Assembly (NCBI GenBank): GCA_905221345.1
Contig: CAJNCW010000007.1
Coordinates: 28,819 to 92,818, forward strand
DNA length: 64,000 nucleotides
DNA from: a bacterium
GTDB taxonomy: Bacteria; Bacillota; Bacilli; Lactobacillales; Streptococcaceae
Reading direction: 5' to 3'
Shown piece by piece: positions 57,012-64,000 of this stretch. The notes under the pieces were generated by a model. The model saw nothing but the letters and a program-made list of their open reading frames with translations. It was not told the DNA's origin and did not search any database. The position numbers and the translations under genes were made by a program. Each line of letters starts with the position of its first letter. The first letter of the stretch is position 1.

Positions 57012-57698
57012 ATGAGACTGAAGAAAACATTGTTCGGTAACTACCGTGCTAAGGAAGTCGAAGATTGTATCGAAGCATTAGAGGAAGGATTCGATCGTGA
57101 AATTCAAAAGAAGAATGAAAAAATCAAATCCCTACGTAAAAAAATCGACTCTATGAAGAATCAAGAAAAAGAGATTGGTGAGGCAATCATTTATGCTAAA
57201 TCTCTTGTCATTGAAGCTCATGATAGGGCTGAAAAAGAAGCTAAAGAAGTTTTAGAAAAGGCACAAAAAGACTACTTGGATACGAGAGAATCTATTCTCG
57301 AAGAGATCGATACTCTGACCAAAAAACGGGCAGAGGCTGAGAGATTGTATAATTTACAAAAAGAAAAAATTAAAAATATCATTAGTCGAATTGATGATTT
57401 TCTAGAACTGGACGATATCGATGGTAAACCAAAAGATATCAAAAAAATTCAAGAATTGCGTAAAGAACTTGAGAGACCAGAAGAAGTTGCTAAGGAGAAA
57501 GAAGAGGTGGTGCCTGAAAGAGAGAAAGTCCATCTCGAACAACCCCTTGCAAAAACAGGAACAGATAGTACCATTTCTGTCAGCTACATCACTTCACGTC
57601 GCGCAAAACCTAAAAAGAAAGACGAAGATAAGTTAGATGATGATAAGGGCAAGAGAATCAAACGTCTTTCGAGAATTAAACGAGATAACTTTTTGTAA
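57012..57698 (+). CDS. DivIVA/GpsB-like coiled-coil protein
   Basis: A 228-residue, highly charged protein. The N-terminus FGNYRAKEVEDCIEALEEGF resembles the membrane-binding head of DivIVA and GpsB proteins. A long coiled coil covers about residues 28-130, including YAKSLVIEAHDRAEKEAKE, which is like DivIVA. A second short helix and a basic Lys/Arg-rich tail follow (RRAKPKKKDEDK to RIKRLSRIKRDNFL). There is no signal or membrane helix. It is first in a unit with gtfA (14 bases later), gtfB and the Asp4-like gene. This suggests it positions or organises the glycosylation or export machinery. Family assignment is moderate. Confidence 0.75.
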   Translation: MRLKKTLFGNYRAKEVEDCIEALEEGFDREIQKKNEKIKSLRKKIDSMKNQEKEIGEAIIYAKSLVIEAHDRAEKEAKEVLEKAQKDYLDTRESILEEIDTLTKKRAEAERLYNLQKEKIKNIISRIDDFLELDDIDGKPKDIKKIQELRKELERPEEVAKEKEEVVPEREKVHLEQPLAKTGTDSTISVSYITSRRAKPKKKDEDKLDDDKGKRIKRLSRIKRDNFL

Positions 57699-57712
57699 GA
57701 GGATAATCAAAT

Positions 57713-59242
57713 ATGACAATTTATAACATCAATTTGGGAATTGGTTGGGCGAGTAGCGGTGTAGAGTATGCGCAGATCTACCGTGCAAAATTGCTTCGTA
57801 GTGTGGGCTTAGAAGCGAAGTTCATCTTTATGGATTTTATATCTGCTGATAACATTGAACATTTGACAAAGAATATCGGCTTTGAAGATTCTGAGGTTAT
57901 CTGGCTTTATCAGCACTTTACAGATGTCAAAATTGCACCGACGACCTATACGTTAGCGCAGGTCTTAGCGAGTTTCGATAAAGAGCCTCTCGAAATTATC
58001 CGCGACACCGATATGAAGACGATTCGACTTGTATTTGGTGATGGTGATTTTGTGACTTGTTATGCCTGTGATATGGAAAAAGAGTTGATTGAGCGCTCCG
58101 AAATTGTTTCGCGTGGCTGCCTGATTCAAAAAGAGTACTACACTTATACGAAGAATTTTGTTGAGTATTTTAGTCCGATGGATGGTCATGCGCAATTATA
58201 TCAACGTACCTGGCTCAATGAAGATGGTAGTGTGGCATATGAGGAAATCATCAATGAGGTCGATGGTAGACAGGAAACACAAGTATATCGTTTCCCAAAT
58301 CATGTTTTCTATTCTAAGCAAGAGTTTGTCGCGCATTTTATGAGAAGTCTGGCTTTGACGGACAAAGATTTGTTAATCTTAGACCGAGAGACAGATATTG
58401 GTCAAGCTATCTTTGCTAATAAGGGCGATGCAAAGCTAGTCGTAATCGTTCATGCAGACCACTTTAGTGAAAATCCTGCTGAGAAAGACTATATTTTGTG
58501 GAATAACTATTATGAGTATCAGTTTGAACATGCCGAAGAAGTAGACTATATCATCAACTCGACCGATGCGCAAACGAACCTACTCAAGGAACAATTTGCT
58601 CAATATACAAACATCAAACCAAAGGAAATCTTGACTATTCCAGTGGGAAGTCTGGATCAATTGCGTCATCCAGAAGGCGAGCGCAAGCCGTTTGGATTGA
58701 TTACAGCTTCGCGCCTAGCCAGTGAAAAGCATATCGATTGGTTGATTCACTCCGTAGCGAAGGCGCATGAGCAATTACCTGAAATCACTTTTGATATCTA
58801 TGGTACGGGTGGCGAAAGAGGCATGTTGGAGCAGTTGATTCATGAGTTAAATGCAGAAGACTATATCCGTCTGATGGGGCATCACCACATGGCAGATGTG
58901 TATCGAAATTACTCTGCTTACCTGTCTGCCTCCACAAGTGAAGGATTTGGTTTGACCTTGTTAGAGGCAGTTGGCTCTGGTCTGCCAATTATTGGTTTTG
59001 ATGTACGTTATGGAAATCCAACCTTTATCCGTGATGGGGAAAATGGCTACTTGATTCCTGAGGCACGTCCAGATGATCTGGATGCAATGACAACGGAATA
59101 CGCAGAAAAGATTGTTCAGCTATTTACTCAACATTCCCAAGAAGATCTATCCCGTGTATCCTACGAGGTGGCAGAACCATATCTTGATGAGCATATCGCT
59201 CAACGTTGGTACGATCTGGTTCAATCTGCACAGCATCAGTAG
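57713..59242 (+). CDS. gtfA: SRRP O-GlcNAc transferase catalytic subunit GtfA
   Basis: The 509-residue GT4-type enzyme adds the first GlcNAc to serine/threonine of the SRRP in the cytoplasm. It begins MTIYNINLGIGWASSGVEYAQ, the standard GtfA start. The central DUF1975-like insertion spans about residues 75-200. The donor-site segments are TASRLASEKHIDWLI and EGFGLTLLEAVGSGLPIIGF with the EX7E pattern. It works as a complex with GtfB, encoded 27 bases downstream. Confidence 0.95.
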   Translation: MTIYNINLGIGWASSGVEYAQIYRAKLLRSVGLEAKFIFMDFISADNIEHLTKNIGFEDSEVIWLYQHFTDVKIAPTTYTLAQVLASFDKEPLEIIRDTDMKTIRLVFGDGDFVTCYACDMEKELIERSEIVSRGCLIQKEYYTYTKNFVEYFSPMDGHAQLYQRTWLNEDGSVAYEEIINEVDGRQETQVYRFPNHVFYSKQEFVAHFMRSLALTDKDLLILDRETDIGQAIFANKGDAKLVVIVHADHFSENPAEKDYILWNNYYEYQFEHAEEVDYIINSTDAQTNLLKEQFAQYTNIKPKEILTIPVGSLDQLRHPEGERKPFGLITASRLASEKHIDWLIHSVAKAHEQLPEITFDIYGTGGERGMLEQLIHELNAEDYIRLMGHHHMADVYRNYSAYLSASTSEGFGLTLLEAVGSGLPIIGFDVRYGNPTFIRDGENGYLIPEARPDDLDAMTTEYAEKIVQLFTQHSQEDLSRVSYEVAEPYLDEHIAQRWYDLVQSAQHQ

Positions 59243-59269
59243 ATATTCGAAAAGAAAGGCATAAACACT

Positions 59270-60598
59270 ATGATTTGTTTATTTGAACGCTATGATCAAG
59301 CGAGTTTTGATTTGTTACGTTCACTTAAGACAGCTGGGCTAGACTGTCCTGTTGTCGTGATCCGAGACGATGGCTACCTCGCACCTGATGTCGAGTCGCC
59401 TTACAGCTACTTTACTGGAGATGTGGCTTCGGAAGACGATCTACCTCTTTATTTTAACCTTGTTCCAAAACCTCATTTGTGGGAAATCCGCTCGAGCAAT
59501 GTTAATGGTGAAATCTTGGATATGGGCAAGAAACGTGCCAATATCTTTTACCGTCAACCGACACACGAACGTCGCGTGCGTGCAGTCGAGTGGTTGGATG
59601 ATCAAGGTCATGTACGTGCTGCTGACATTTACAATCGCAAGGGGCGCCTCTTTGCACAGATTACCTATGATGATGCTCAGCGTCCAACCCATACACGCTA
59701 CTTTAATCAAGATAACGTAACGGTGATTATGGAAAATCATCTGACAGAGGATATTATCTTAACTCTTGATGGAAAACGCCATATTTTCAATTCTAAGCAA
59801 GAGTTTGTAATCTTTTACTTGCGTTATCGTGGGTATGATACAGATCGCATTATCTACAATTCTCTAGCAACACCATTTTTAGTAGCTGTTGGTCTGACTC
59901 CAAAAGAAGGACGAGCAGAGGATATTCTCTTCTGGCAGGAGCCGATTGGAGAGGAGTTGCCAGGTAACATGAAAGCAGCGATGCAGTTGCCTCATCGCAA
60001 CATCCGTATCGCAGTACAGGACAAGCAAGTTTATGATAAAATCCTCAAGCTTGCGACACCAAAAGAGAAGAGTTACTTCCGCAATGTTGGTTATCTCTAT
60101 CAATACCATCGCCTCAATAATATGAATCCAGAAGCTTTGATCCTGACAAATAGTGACCAAATCGAGCAAATTGAGTCACTTTTGACTCAATTACCAAATG
60201 TTCATTTCCATATTGGAGCGATTACTGAGATGTCAAGTCGTTTGATGGAATTAAATCGCTATCCGAATATTTCCCTCTACCCTAATATTCGTCCAGCTAA
60301 GGTGAATGAACTCTTTGCTCGCTGTGACTTGTATCTGGATATCAATATCAGTGATGAAATTCTCAATGGTAGTCGAACAGCTTTTGAGAATAATATGCTG
60401 ATTCTTAGTTTTGAGACGACTTGTCACAATCGTCGTTTTGTTGCAGAAAGCCATATTTATCCGGTGGAAAATGTATCAGCCATGGTAGGTAAGATTCAGG
60501 GAGTTCTCTCTCTTCCATCTGAGATGGAGGCTGCCCTTGCTAAGCAAAAACAGGCGGCGAATCAGGCTGATCTGGAAGCCTACAAGGCCATTTTATAA
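59270..60598 (+). CDS. gtfB: SRRP glycosylation chaperone/co-activator GtfB
   Basis: A 442-residue partner of GtfA, starting MICLFERYDQASFDLLRSL. GtfB lacks donor-site catalytic residues but binds partly glycosylated SRRP and boosts GtfA. Typical segments are VRAVEWLDDQGHVRAADIYN and SLYPNIRPAKVNELFARCDLYLDIN. It follows gtfA closely and precedes a small membrane-protein gene by 68 bases, all on one unit. Confidence 0.94.
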   Translation: MICLFERYDQASFDLLRSLKTAGLDCPVVVIRDDGYLAPDVESPYSYFTGDVASEDDLPLYFNLVPKPHLWEIRSSNVNGEILDMGKKRANIFYRQPTHERRVRAVEWLDDQGHVRAADIYNRKGRLFAQITYDDAQRPTHTRYFNQDNVTVIMENHLTEDIILTLDGKRHIFNSKQEFVIFYLRYRGYDTDRIIYNSLATPFLVAVGLTPKEGRAEDILFWQEPIGEELPGNMKAAMQLPHRNIRIAVQDKQVYDKILKLATPKEKSYFRNVGYLYQYHRLNNMNPEALILTNSDQIEQIESLLTQLPNVHFHIGAITEMSSRLMELNRYPNISLYPNIRPAKVNELFARCDLYLDINISDEILNGSRTAFENNMLILSFETTCHNRRFVAESHIYPVENVSAMVGKIQGVLSLPSEMEAALAKQKQAANQADLEAYKAIL

Positions 60599-60666
60599 GT
60601 GAATAAGACAAGGACTTGCTTTCGACGAAAGCAAGTTCCTTTCTATCAATAGAAAAGGAGGAACAC

Positions 60667-60843
60667 ATGTCTAATAAAGACAATGGCATTTTACAAGAAC
60701 ATATACGAGAACAGCTGGATAATCGAAAGAAACCCCTAAAAAGGGAGAAGCAAGATTTTAGTATGATTGCCGTGCTGGGGGGAGTTCTCTTTCTCGTCAC
60801 TCTTTTGGTCACACTACTCATGCAGTTGGGCCACTTTTTCTAG
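60667..60843 (+). CDS. asp4: Asp4-like small accessory Sec membrane protein
   Basis: A 58-residue protein starting MSNKDNGILQEHIREQLDN, with a charged cytoplasmic part and one C-terminal membrane helix (about residues 36-57). Size, topology and position after gtfB match Asp4, thought to be the SecE-like partner of SecY2. The start ATG 60667 follows AAAAGGAGGAA at ideal spacing. A longer frame from 60616 is not needed. No separate Asp5-like gene is visible before the SRRP gene. Confidence 0.75.
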   Translation: MSNKDNGILQEHIREQLDNRKKPLKREKQDFSMIAVLGGVLFLVTLLVTLLMQLGHFF

Positions 60844-60878
60844 GATCTTTTCTGGATGGAGGTGGTCTCTAGAAAAGT

Positions 60879-60912
60879 TGAACCTTGACGATTGGCTCGT
60901 CAAGGTTTTTTG
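60879..60912 (+). terminator. Terminator after the asp4-like gene
   Basis: AACCTTGACGA and TCGTCAAGGTT form a perfect 11-bp stem with loop TTGGC-type bases, followed by TTTTT. Confidence 0.9.
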
Positions 60913-61277
60913 TCCCTCTCTAACTGCATTGGTGTGAAAGGGTAGGGAAGAAGAGATTTCGAAAGATAATAAAACGTTTTCAATTATTTGAATCTTAAAA
61001 GCGAATTTTAGGTAAAAATTAGGCGTTTTCATTGGTTATTTCGAGTATAAATAGTTGAAAAGGAGGAGTTGTTTTGGTAGAATGGTAGATGGTATATACT
61101 GGATAAAAACAACTGGTATATCCCAGATGGAATCTGCTTTTTCTGAGTCAAAGGGATAAAAACTGAGACTGACTGCGGCTTTTATTGGCTTTGGTTTTGA
61201 GAGGGCAGCGCAACTACGCTTTGTTAATGATCATGAGGTTAACAAAGGGTCGCATTTGGATAAAAGAAAGGAATCGA
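60913..61277 (+). promoter_or_regulatory. Upstream region and leader of the SRRP gene
   Basis: This 365-base stretch has no gene. Possible promoter parts are TATAAA near 61046 and TATACT at 61095-61100, with no clear -35. A perfect inverted repeat CTTTGTTAA (61219-61227) and TTAACAAAG (61239-61247) with an 11-base loop lies about 30 bases before the SRRP start. A possible ribosome site AAGAAAGGAATC precedes the ATG. Confidence 0.5.
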
Positions 61278-64000
61278 ATGTTTCGAAGTAAAAAATTTAA
61301 CAAAGATTTCGAGATCGTAGATGAGAAAAAGCGTTACAAGCTTTACAAGTCGGGTAAAAACTGGGTAAAAGCCTCGAACTCTCAATTGGATCTCTTCCGT
61401 ATCGGTGGGATGGGCGAAGTTGTCTCTAGCACCCTGTCAGACACTGAAGAACTTGATCACGCACACCTTAGTTTTAACACGCTAGCGGGTATAGGGGGAA
61501 TCCTGGCCGCGGGGGCTGCAGGATTTGTGATGACTCAAGAGCAAACTGTTTATGCGGATGAAACATCTGAGTATACAGAAAAGGATAAAACAGTCATCGC
61601 TGCTGAACCAAAGGCAGCTGAAACAACTGAAACAAGTACTAACTCAATCATCGCTCAAGCGCAAGCAGAAGTAAAGAAAGCTCAAGCAGAACAAGCATCT
61701 GCCTCAGCTTCTGTATCAGTCAGTCAATCTGTTGAAGCTCAAGCGAGTGCGAGTCAGTCAGCTTCAGTCAGTCAATCTGCCTCAGCGAGTCAGTCAGCAT
61801 CTGCAAGTGCTTCAACATCAGCAAGTCAGTCAACTGCTCCAGCATCTGAGTCAGCGAGTCAATCAACGTCAGCTCCTGTATCAGCTTCAGCAAGTGCAAA
61901 AGCATCTGCATCAGTAACCTCTACACCATCAGAGTCAGCGAGCACTCAAGCACCTGCCTCTGTAGTTGAGAGCACATCAACTGTTAGCGAACCATCAGCT
62001 CAGGCTTCTGTATCTACCTCAACTTCTGCATCGCTCAACATTAAGATCAACCCTGCAGCAAGTCTTGTATCAGGCAGTGCTAACCAAAGTTTGGCAAGCG
62101 CAGCTCTTAGCACAAGTCAAGCAGCAACAACCAGCAACAACCTCGCGGCTGGTATTGTAGCAGACAAGAACCAAGCCCAAGGTAAGGATGCAACCAAGCA
62201 AGCTGAAGAAAATCAAACAGCAGATAAGCAAGTAACAACTGCGCCAAAAGAAGGTTATTCTGGTTTTAGAGCGAGAGGGAGAGGGAATGGTCATCAGGTT
62301 GAGTCGGACGGTATATATCCACCAGATATATACTACAGACTTGCAACGCCTGTAAATCTAGAATTCACACCTGGAAAAGTAATTGATACGAAAGTGATTA
62401 TCAAACAAGTCCAATCAGATCCGAGAGCACAAGGAATGGAGACTCAATTGGGCGCAGTTGTTGATAGCTCAGGGAAGGTGATTTCATCTCAGTTTACCAG
62501 TGGTACCACATGGTTGAAGGAAACAGTTACGAAACATCCAGACGGTTATCTAGTCACCCTAAAAGGAACAGTACCAAATAATATAAGACCTGGTAGGTAT
62601 TATATGGTTGTGGACCGTACATTCAACGATCCTAGATATCCTTTAAATACTCCACAGAGATATCAAATACAAGGTTTTAATGCTACTGGTAAAGCCCGTG
62701 ATATAGCTAGTGAATCTCGCTCTACTAGTCTTTCACAATCGTATAGCCAATCAGCAAGTGCGAGCCACTATGCGTCCATTAGTGCGAGCCAAAGCGCTTC
62801 AACTTCTATCTCAGCAAGCATCAGTGCTAGCCAATCAGCATCAAGCTCAGCAACAGCAAGCCAAAGTGCTTCGGCAAGTGCAAGCATCAGTGCATCAGTA
62901 AGCGCGAGCCAAAGTGCTTCAGCATCAGCATCAGTAAGTTCAAGCCGTTCAGCCAGTGCATCAGCGAGTGCCTCACTTAGCGCAAGTCGTTCAGCGTCAG
63001 CGAGCGTAAGTTCAAGTCGTTCAGCCAGTGCTTCAGCTAGCGCATCACTTAGCGCAAGTCGCTCAGCGTCAGCGAGCGTAAGCTCAAGCCGTTCAGCCAG
63101 TGCATCAGCGAGTGTCTCACTTAGCGCAAGTCGTTCAGCATCAGCATCAGTAAGTTCAAGTCGTTCAGCAAGTGCCTCAGCAAGTGCCTCAGCGAGTGCC
63201 TCACTTAGCGCAAGTCGCTCAGCATCAGCGAGCGTAAGCTCAAGCCGTTCGGCAAGTGCCTCAGCGAGTGCCTCACTTAGCGCAAGTCGTTCAACATCAG
63301 CGAGCGTAAGCTCAAGTCGTTCGGCAAGTGCCTCAGCGAGCGCCTCAGCGAGCGCCTCACTTAGTGCAAGTCGTTCAGCATCAGCGAGCGTAAGCTCAAG
63401 CCGTTCGGCAAGTGCAAGCCAATCAACTTCAGCATCAGTATCAGCTAGCCAAAGCGCTTCAGCATCAGTAAGTGCAAGCCAATCAACTTCAGCATCAGTA
63501 TCAGCTAGCCAAAGCGCTTCAGCGTCTGTATCTGCAAGCCAAAGCGCTTCAGCGTCTGTATCTGCAAGTCAATCAACTTCAGCGTCTGTATCAGCTAGCC
63601 AATCAGCAAGCGCATCAGTAAGCGCAAGCCAAAGTGCATCAGCTTCAGTAAGTGCAAGCCAATCAGCATCTGTATCAGCTAGCCAATCAGCCAGCGCCTC
63701 TGTATCAGCAAGTCAAAGTGCTTCAACATCAGTAAGCGCGAGCCAAAGTGCCTCAGCTTCAGCATCTAACAACCAGAACTCAGCTTCTATCTCAGCAAGC
63801 GCGAGCCAGTCTGCGTCTGTATCAGCAAGCCAAAGCGCTTCAGCATCAGTAAGTGCAAGCATCAGTGCAAGCCAATCAGCATCAAGCTCAGCAAGTGCAA
63901 GCCAAAGTGCTTCAGCAAGTGCAAGCGTAAGTGCATCAGTAAGCGCAAGCCAAAGTGCATCAGCTTCAGTAAGTGCAAGCCAATCAGCATCTGTATCAGC
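61278..64000 (+). CDS. Serine-rich repeat glycoprotein adhesin, 5' part
   Basis: The frame is open for 907 codons to the window edge. The long accessory-Sec signal peptide carries KLYKSGKNW (residues 21-29), the KxYKxGKxW motif. Its hydrophobic core [13 protein letters not shown] ends near VYADE (residue ~95). A first Ser-rich region spans about 130-250. A short non-repeat, presumably ligand-binding region covers about 315-475 (from [15 protein letters not shown] to [12 protein letters not shown]). The second Ser-rich region then runs off the edge. It is the expected substrate of GtfA/GtfB, Asp1-3 and SecA2/Y2. The binding region is not one I recognise from GspB, Fap1 or PsrP. The LPXTG end lies outside. 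Confidence 0.93.
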   Translation, partial: MFRSKKFNKDFEIVDEKKRYKLYKSGKNWVKASNSQLDLFRIGGMGEVVSSTLSDTEELDHAHLSFNTLAGIGGILAAGAAGFVMTQEQTVYADETSEYTEKDKTVIAAEPKAAETTETSTNSIIAQAQAEVKKAQAEQASASASVSVSQSVEAQASASQSASVSQSASASQSASASASTSASQSTAPASESASQSTSAPVSASASAKASASVTSTPSESASTQAPASVVESTSTVSEPSAQASVSTSTSASLNIKINPAASLVSGSANQSLASAALSTSQAATTSNNLAAGIVADKNQAQGKDATKQAEENQTADKQVTTAPKEGYSGFRARGRGNGHQVESDGIYPPDIYYRLATPVNLEFTPGKVIDTKVIIKQVQSDPRAQGMETQLGAVVDSSGKVISSQFTSGTTWLKETVTKHPDGYLVTLKGTVPNNIRPGRYYMVVDRTFNDPRYPLNTPQRYQIQGFNATGKARDIASESRSTSLSQSYSQSASASHYASISASQSASTSISASISASQSASSSATASQSASASASISASVSASQSASASASVSSSRSASASASASLSASRSASASVSSSRSASASASASLSASRSASASVSSSRSASASASVSLSASRSASASVSSSRSASASASASASASLSASRSASASVSSSRSASASASASLSASRSTSASVSSSRSASASASASASASLSASRSASASVSSSRSASASQSTSASVSASQSASASVSASQSTSASVSASQSASASVSASQSASASVSASQSTSASVSASQSASASVSASQSASASVSASQSASVSASQSASASVSASQSASTSVSASQSASASASNNQNSASISASASQSASVSASQSASASVSASISASQSASSSASASQSASASASVSASVSASQSASASVSASQSASVS
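62700..64000 (+). repeat. Second serine-rich repeat region of the SRRP
   Basis: Degenerate short repeats of SASASxS type. From about 62930 to 63410 they show an Arg-containing pattern, [19 protein letters not shown], recurring every 60-70 bases. After that they change to [10 protein letters not shown] units without arginine. The array continues past the window end. Confidence 0.95.

Noticed and set aside
61101..61140. Choline-binding-like peptide (NNWYIPDG) in the SRRP leader
   Set aside because: The match is a few residues in a frame with stops on both sides and no second repeat.

Overview
The window comes from a mitis-group Streptococcus (S. mitis, S. oralis or S. infantis-like, a close relative of S. 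pneumoniae). The evidence is the low GC content and a gene set typical of that group: pyruvate oxidase spxB, the copY-cupA-copA copper operon, a ZmpB-type M26 metalloprotease, the BgaA-type surface beta-galactosidase, a choline-binding protein with an Excalibur domain, and an accessory SecA2/SecY2 locus with a serine-rich repeat glycoprotein (SRRP). The species cannot be fixed by reading alone. No tRNA, rRNA, CRISPR array, intact insertion sequence or phage gene was seen.

Layout. 1-4.5 kb: end of a division/cell-wall cluster (murD fragment, murG, divIB), then pyrF-pyrE behind a consensus promoter and a PyrR-type attenuator. 4.6-7.5 kb, minus strand: a four-gene polar amino acid ABC importer. 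7.65-10.7 kb: the copper operon with two CopY boxes. 10.9-18 kb: spxB, a VOC protein, a SemiSWEET-like transporter, manA, an SNF-family sodium symporter (minus), a TipA-type MerR regulator and a UPF0340 protein. 18-33.3 kb: zmpB with sixteen 27-residue repeats, pabB, a CbpL-like protein, glucokinase, thyA, a DUF3042 miniprotein (minus), and the chain miaA-hflX-hypothetical-rnz. 33.3-37 kb is scrambled: a short-chain dehydrogenase with an in-frame stop, an ankyrin protein, a SUKH-like protein, and a chimeric ORF joining the start of an amylase-family gene to a second copy of the dehydrogenase 3' end. 37.2-44.4 kb: bgaA.

45.1-64 kb is the accessory secretion and adhesin region. secY2-asp1-asp2-asp3-secA2 form a tightly coupled run. 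Glycosyltransferases gtfA and gtfB, a small Asp4-like membrane protein and the start of the SRRP adhesin close the window. The SRRP has the long KxYKxGKxW signal peptide and runs off the right edge. Between secA2 and gtfA lie three genes I do not recall from described loci: an 835-residue Ser/Glu-rich protein with 40-residue Trp-containing repeats but no signal peptide, membrane segment or sortase motif; a shortened, divergent family-1 glycosidase; and a DivIVA/GpsB-like coiled-coil protein directly upstream of gtfA. The Ser-rich gene has its own perfect consensus promoter. I regard this trio as the best candidate for an undescribed system, possibly a cytoplasmic accessory to SRRP glycosylation, positioning or export.

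How the genes fit together: surface glycosidases, protease and adhesin (BgaA, ZmpB, CbpL-like, SRRP) serve life on host mucosa. SpxB makes hydrogen peroxide and the copper operon protects against metal stress. The rest is housekeeping.
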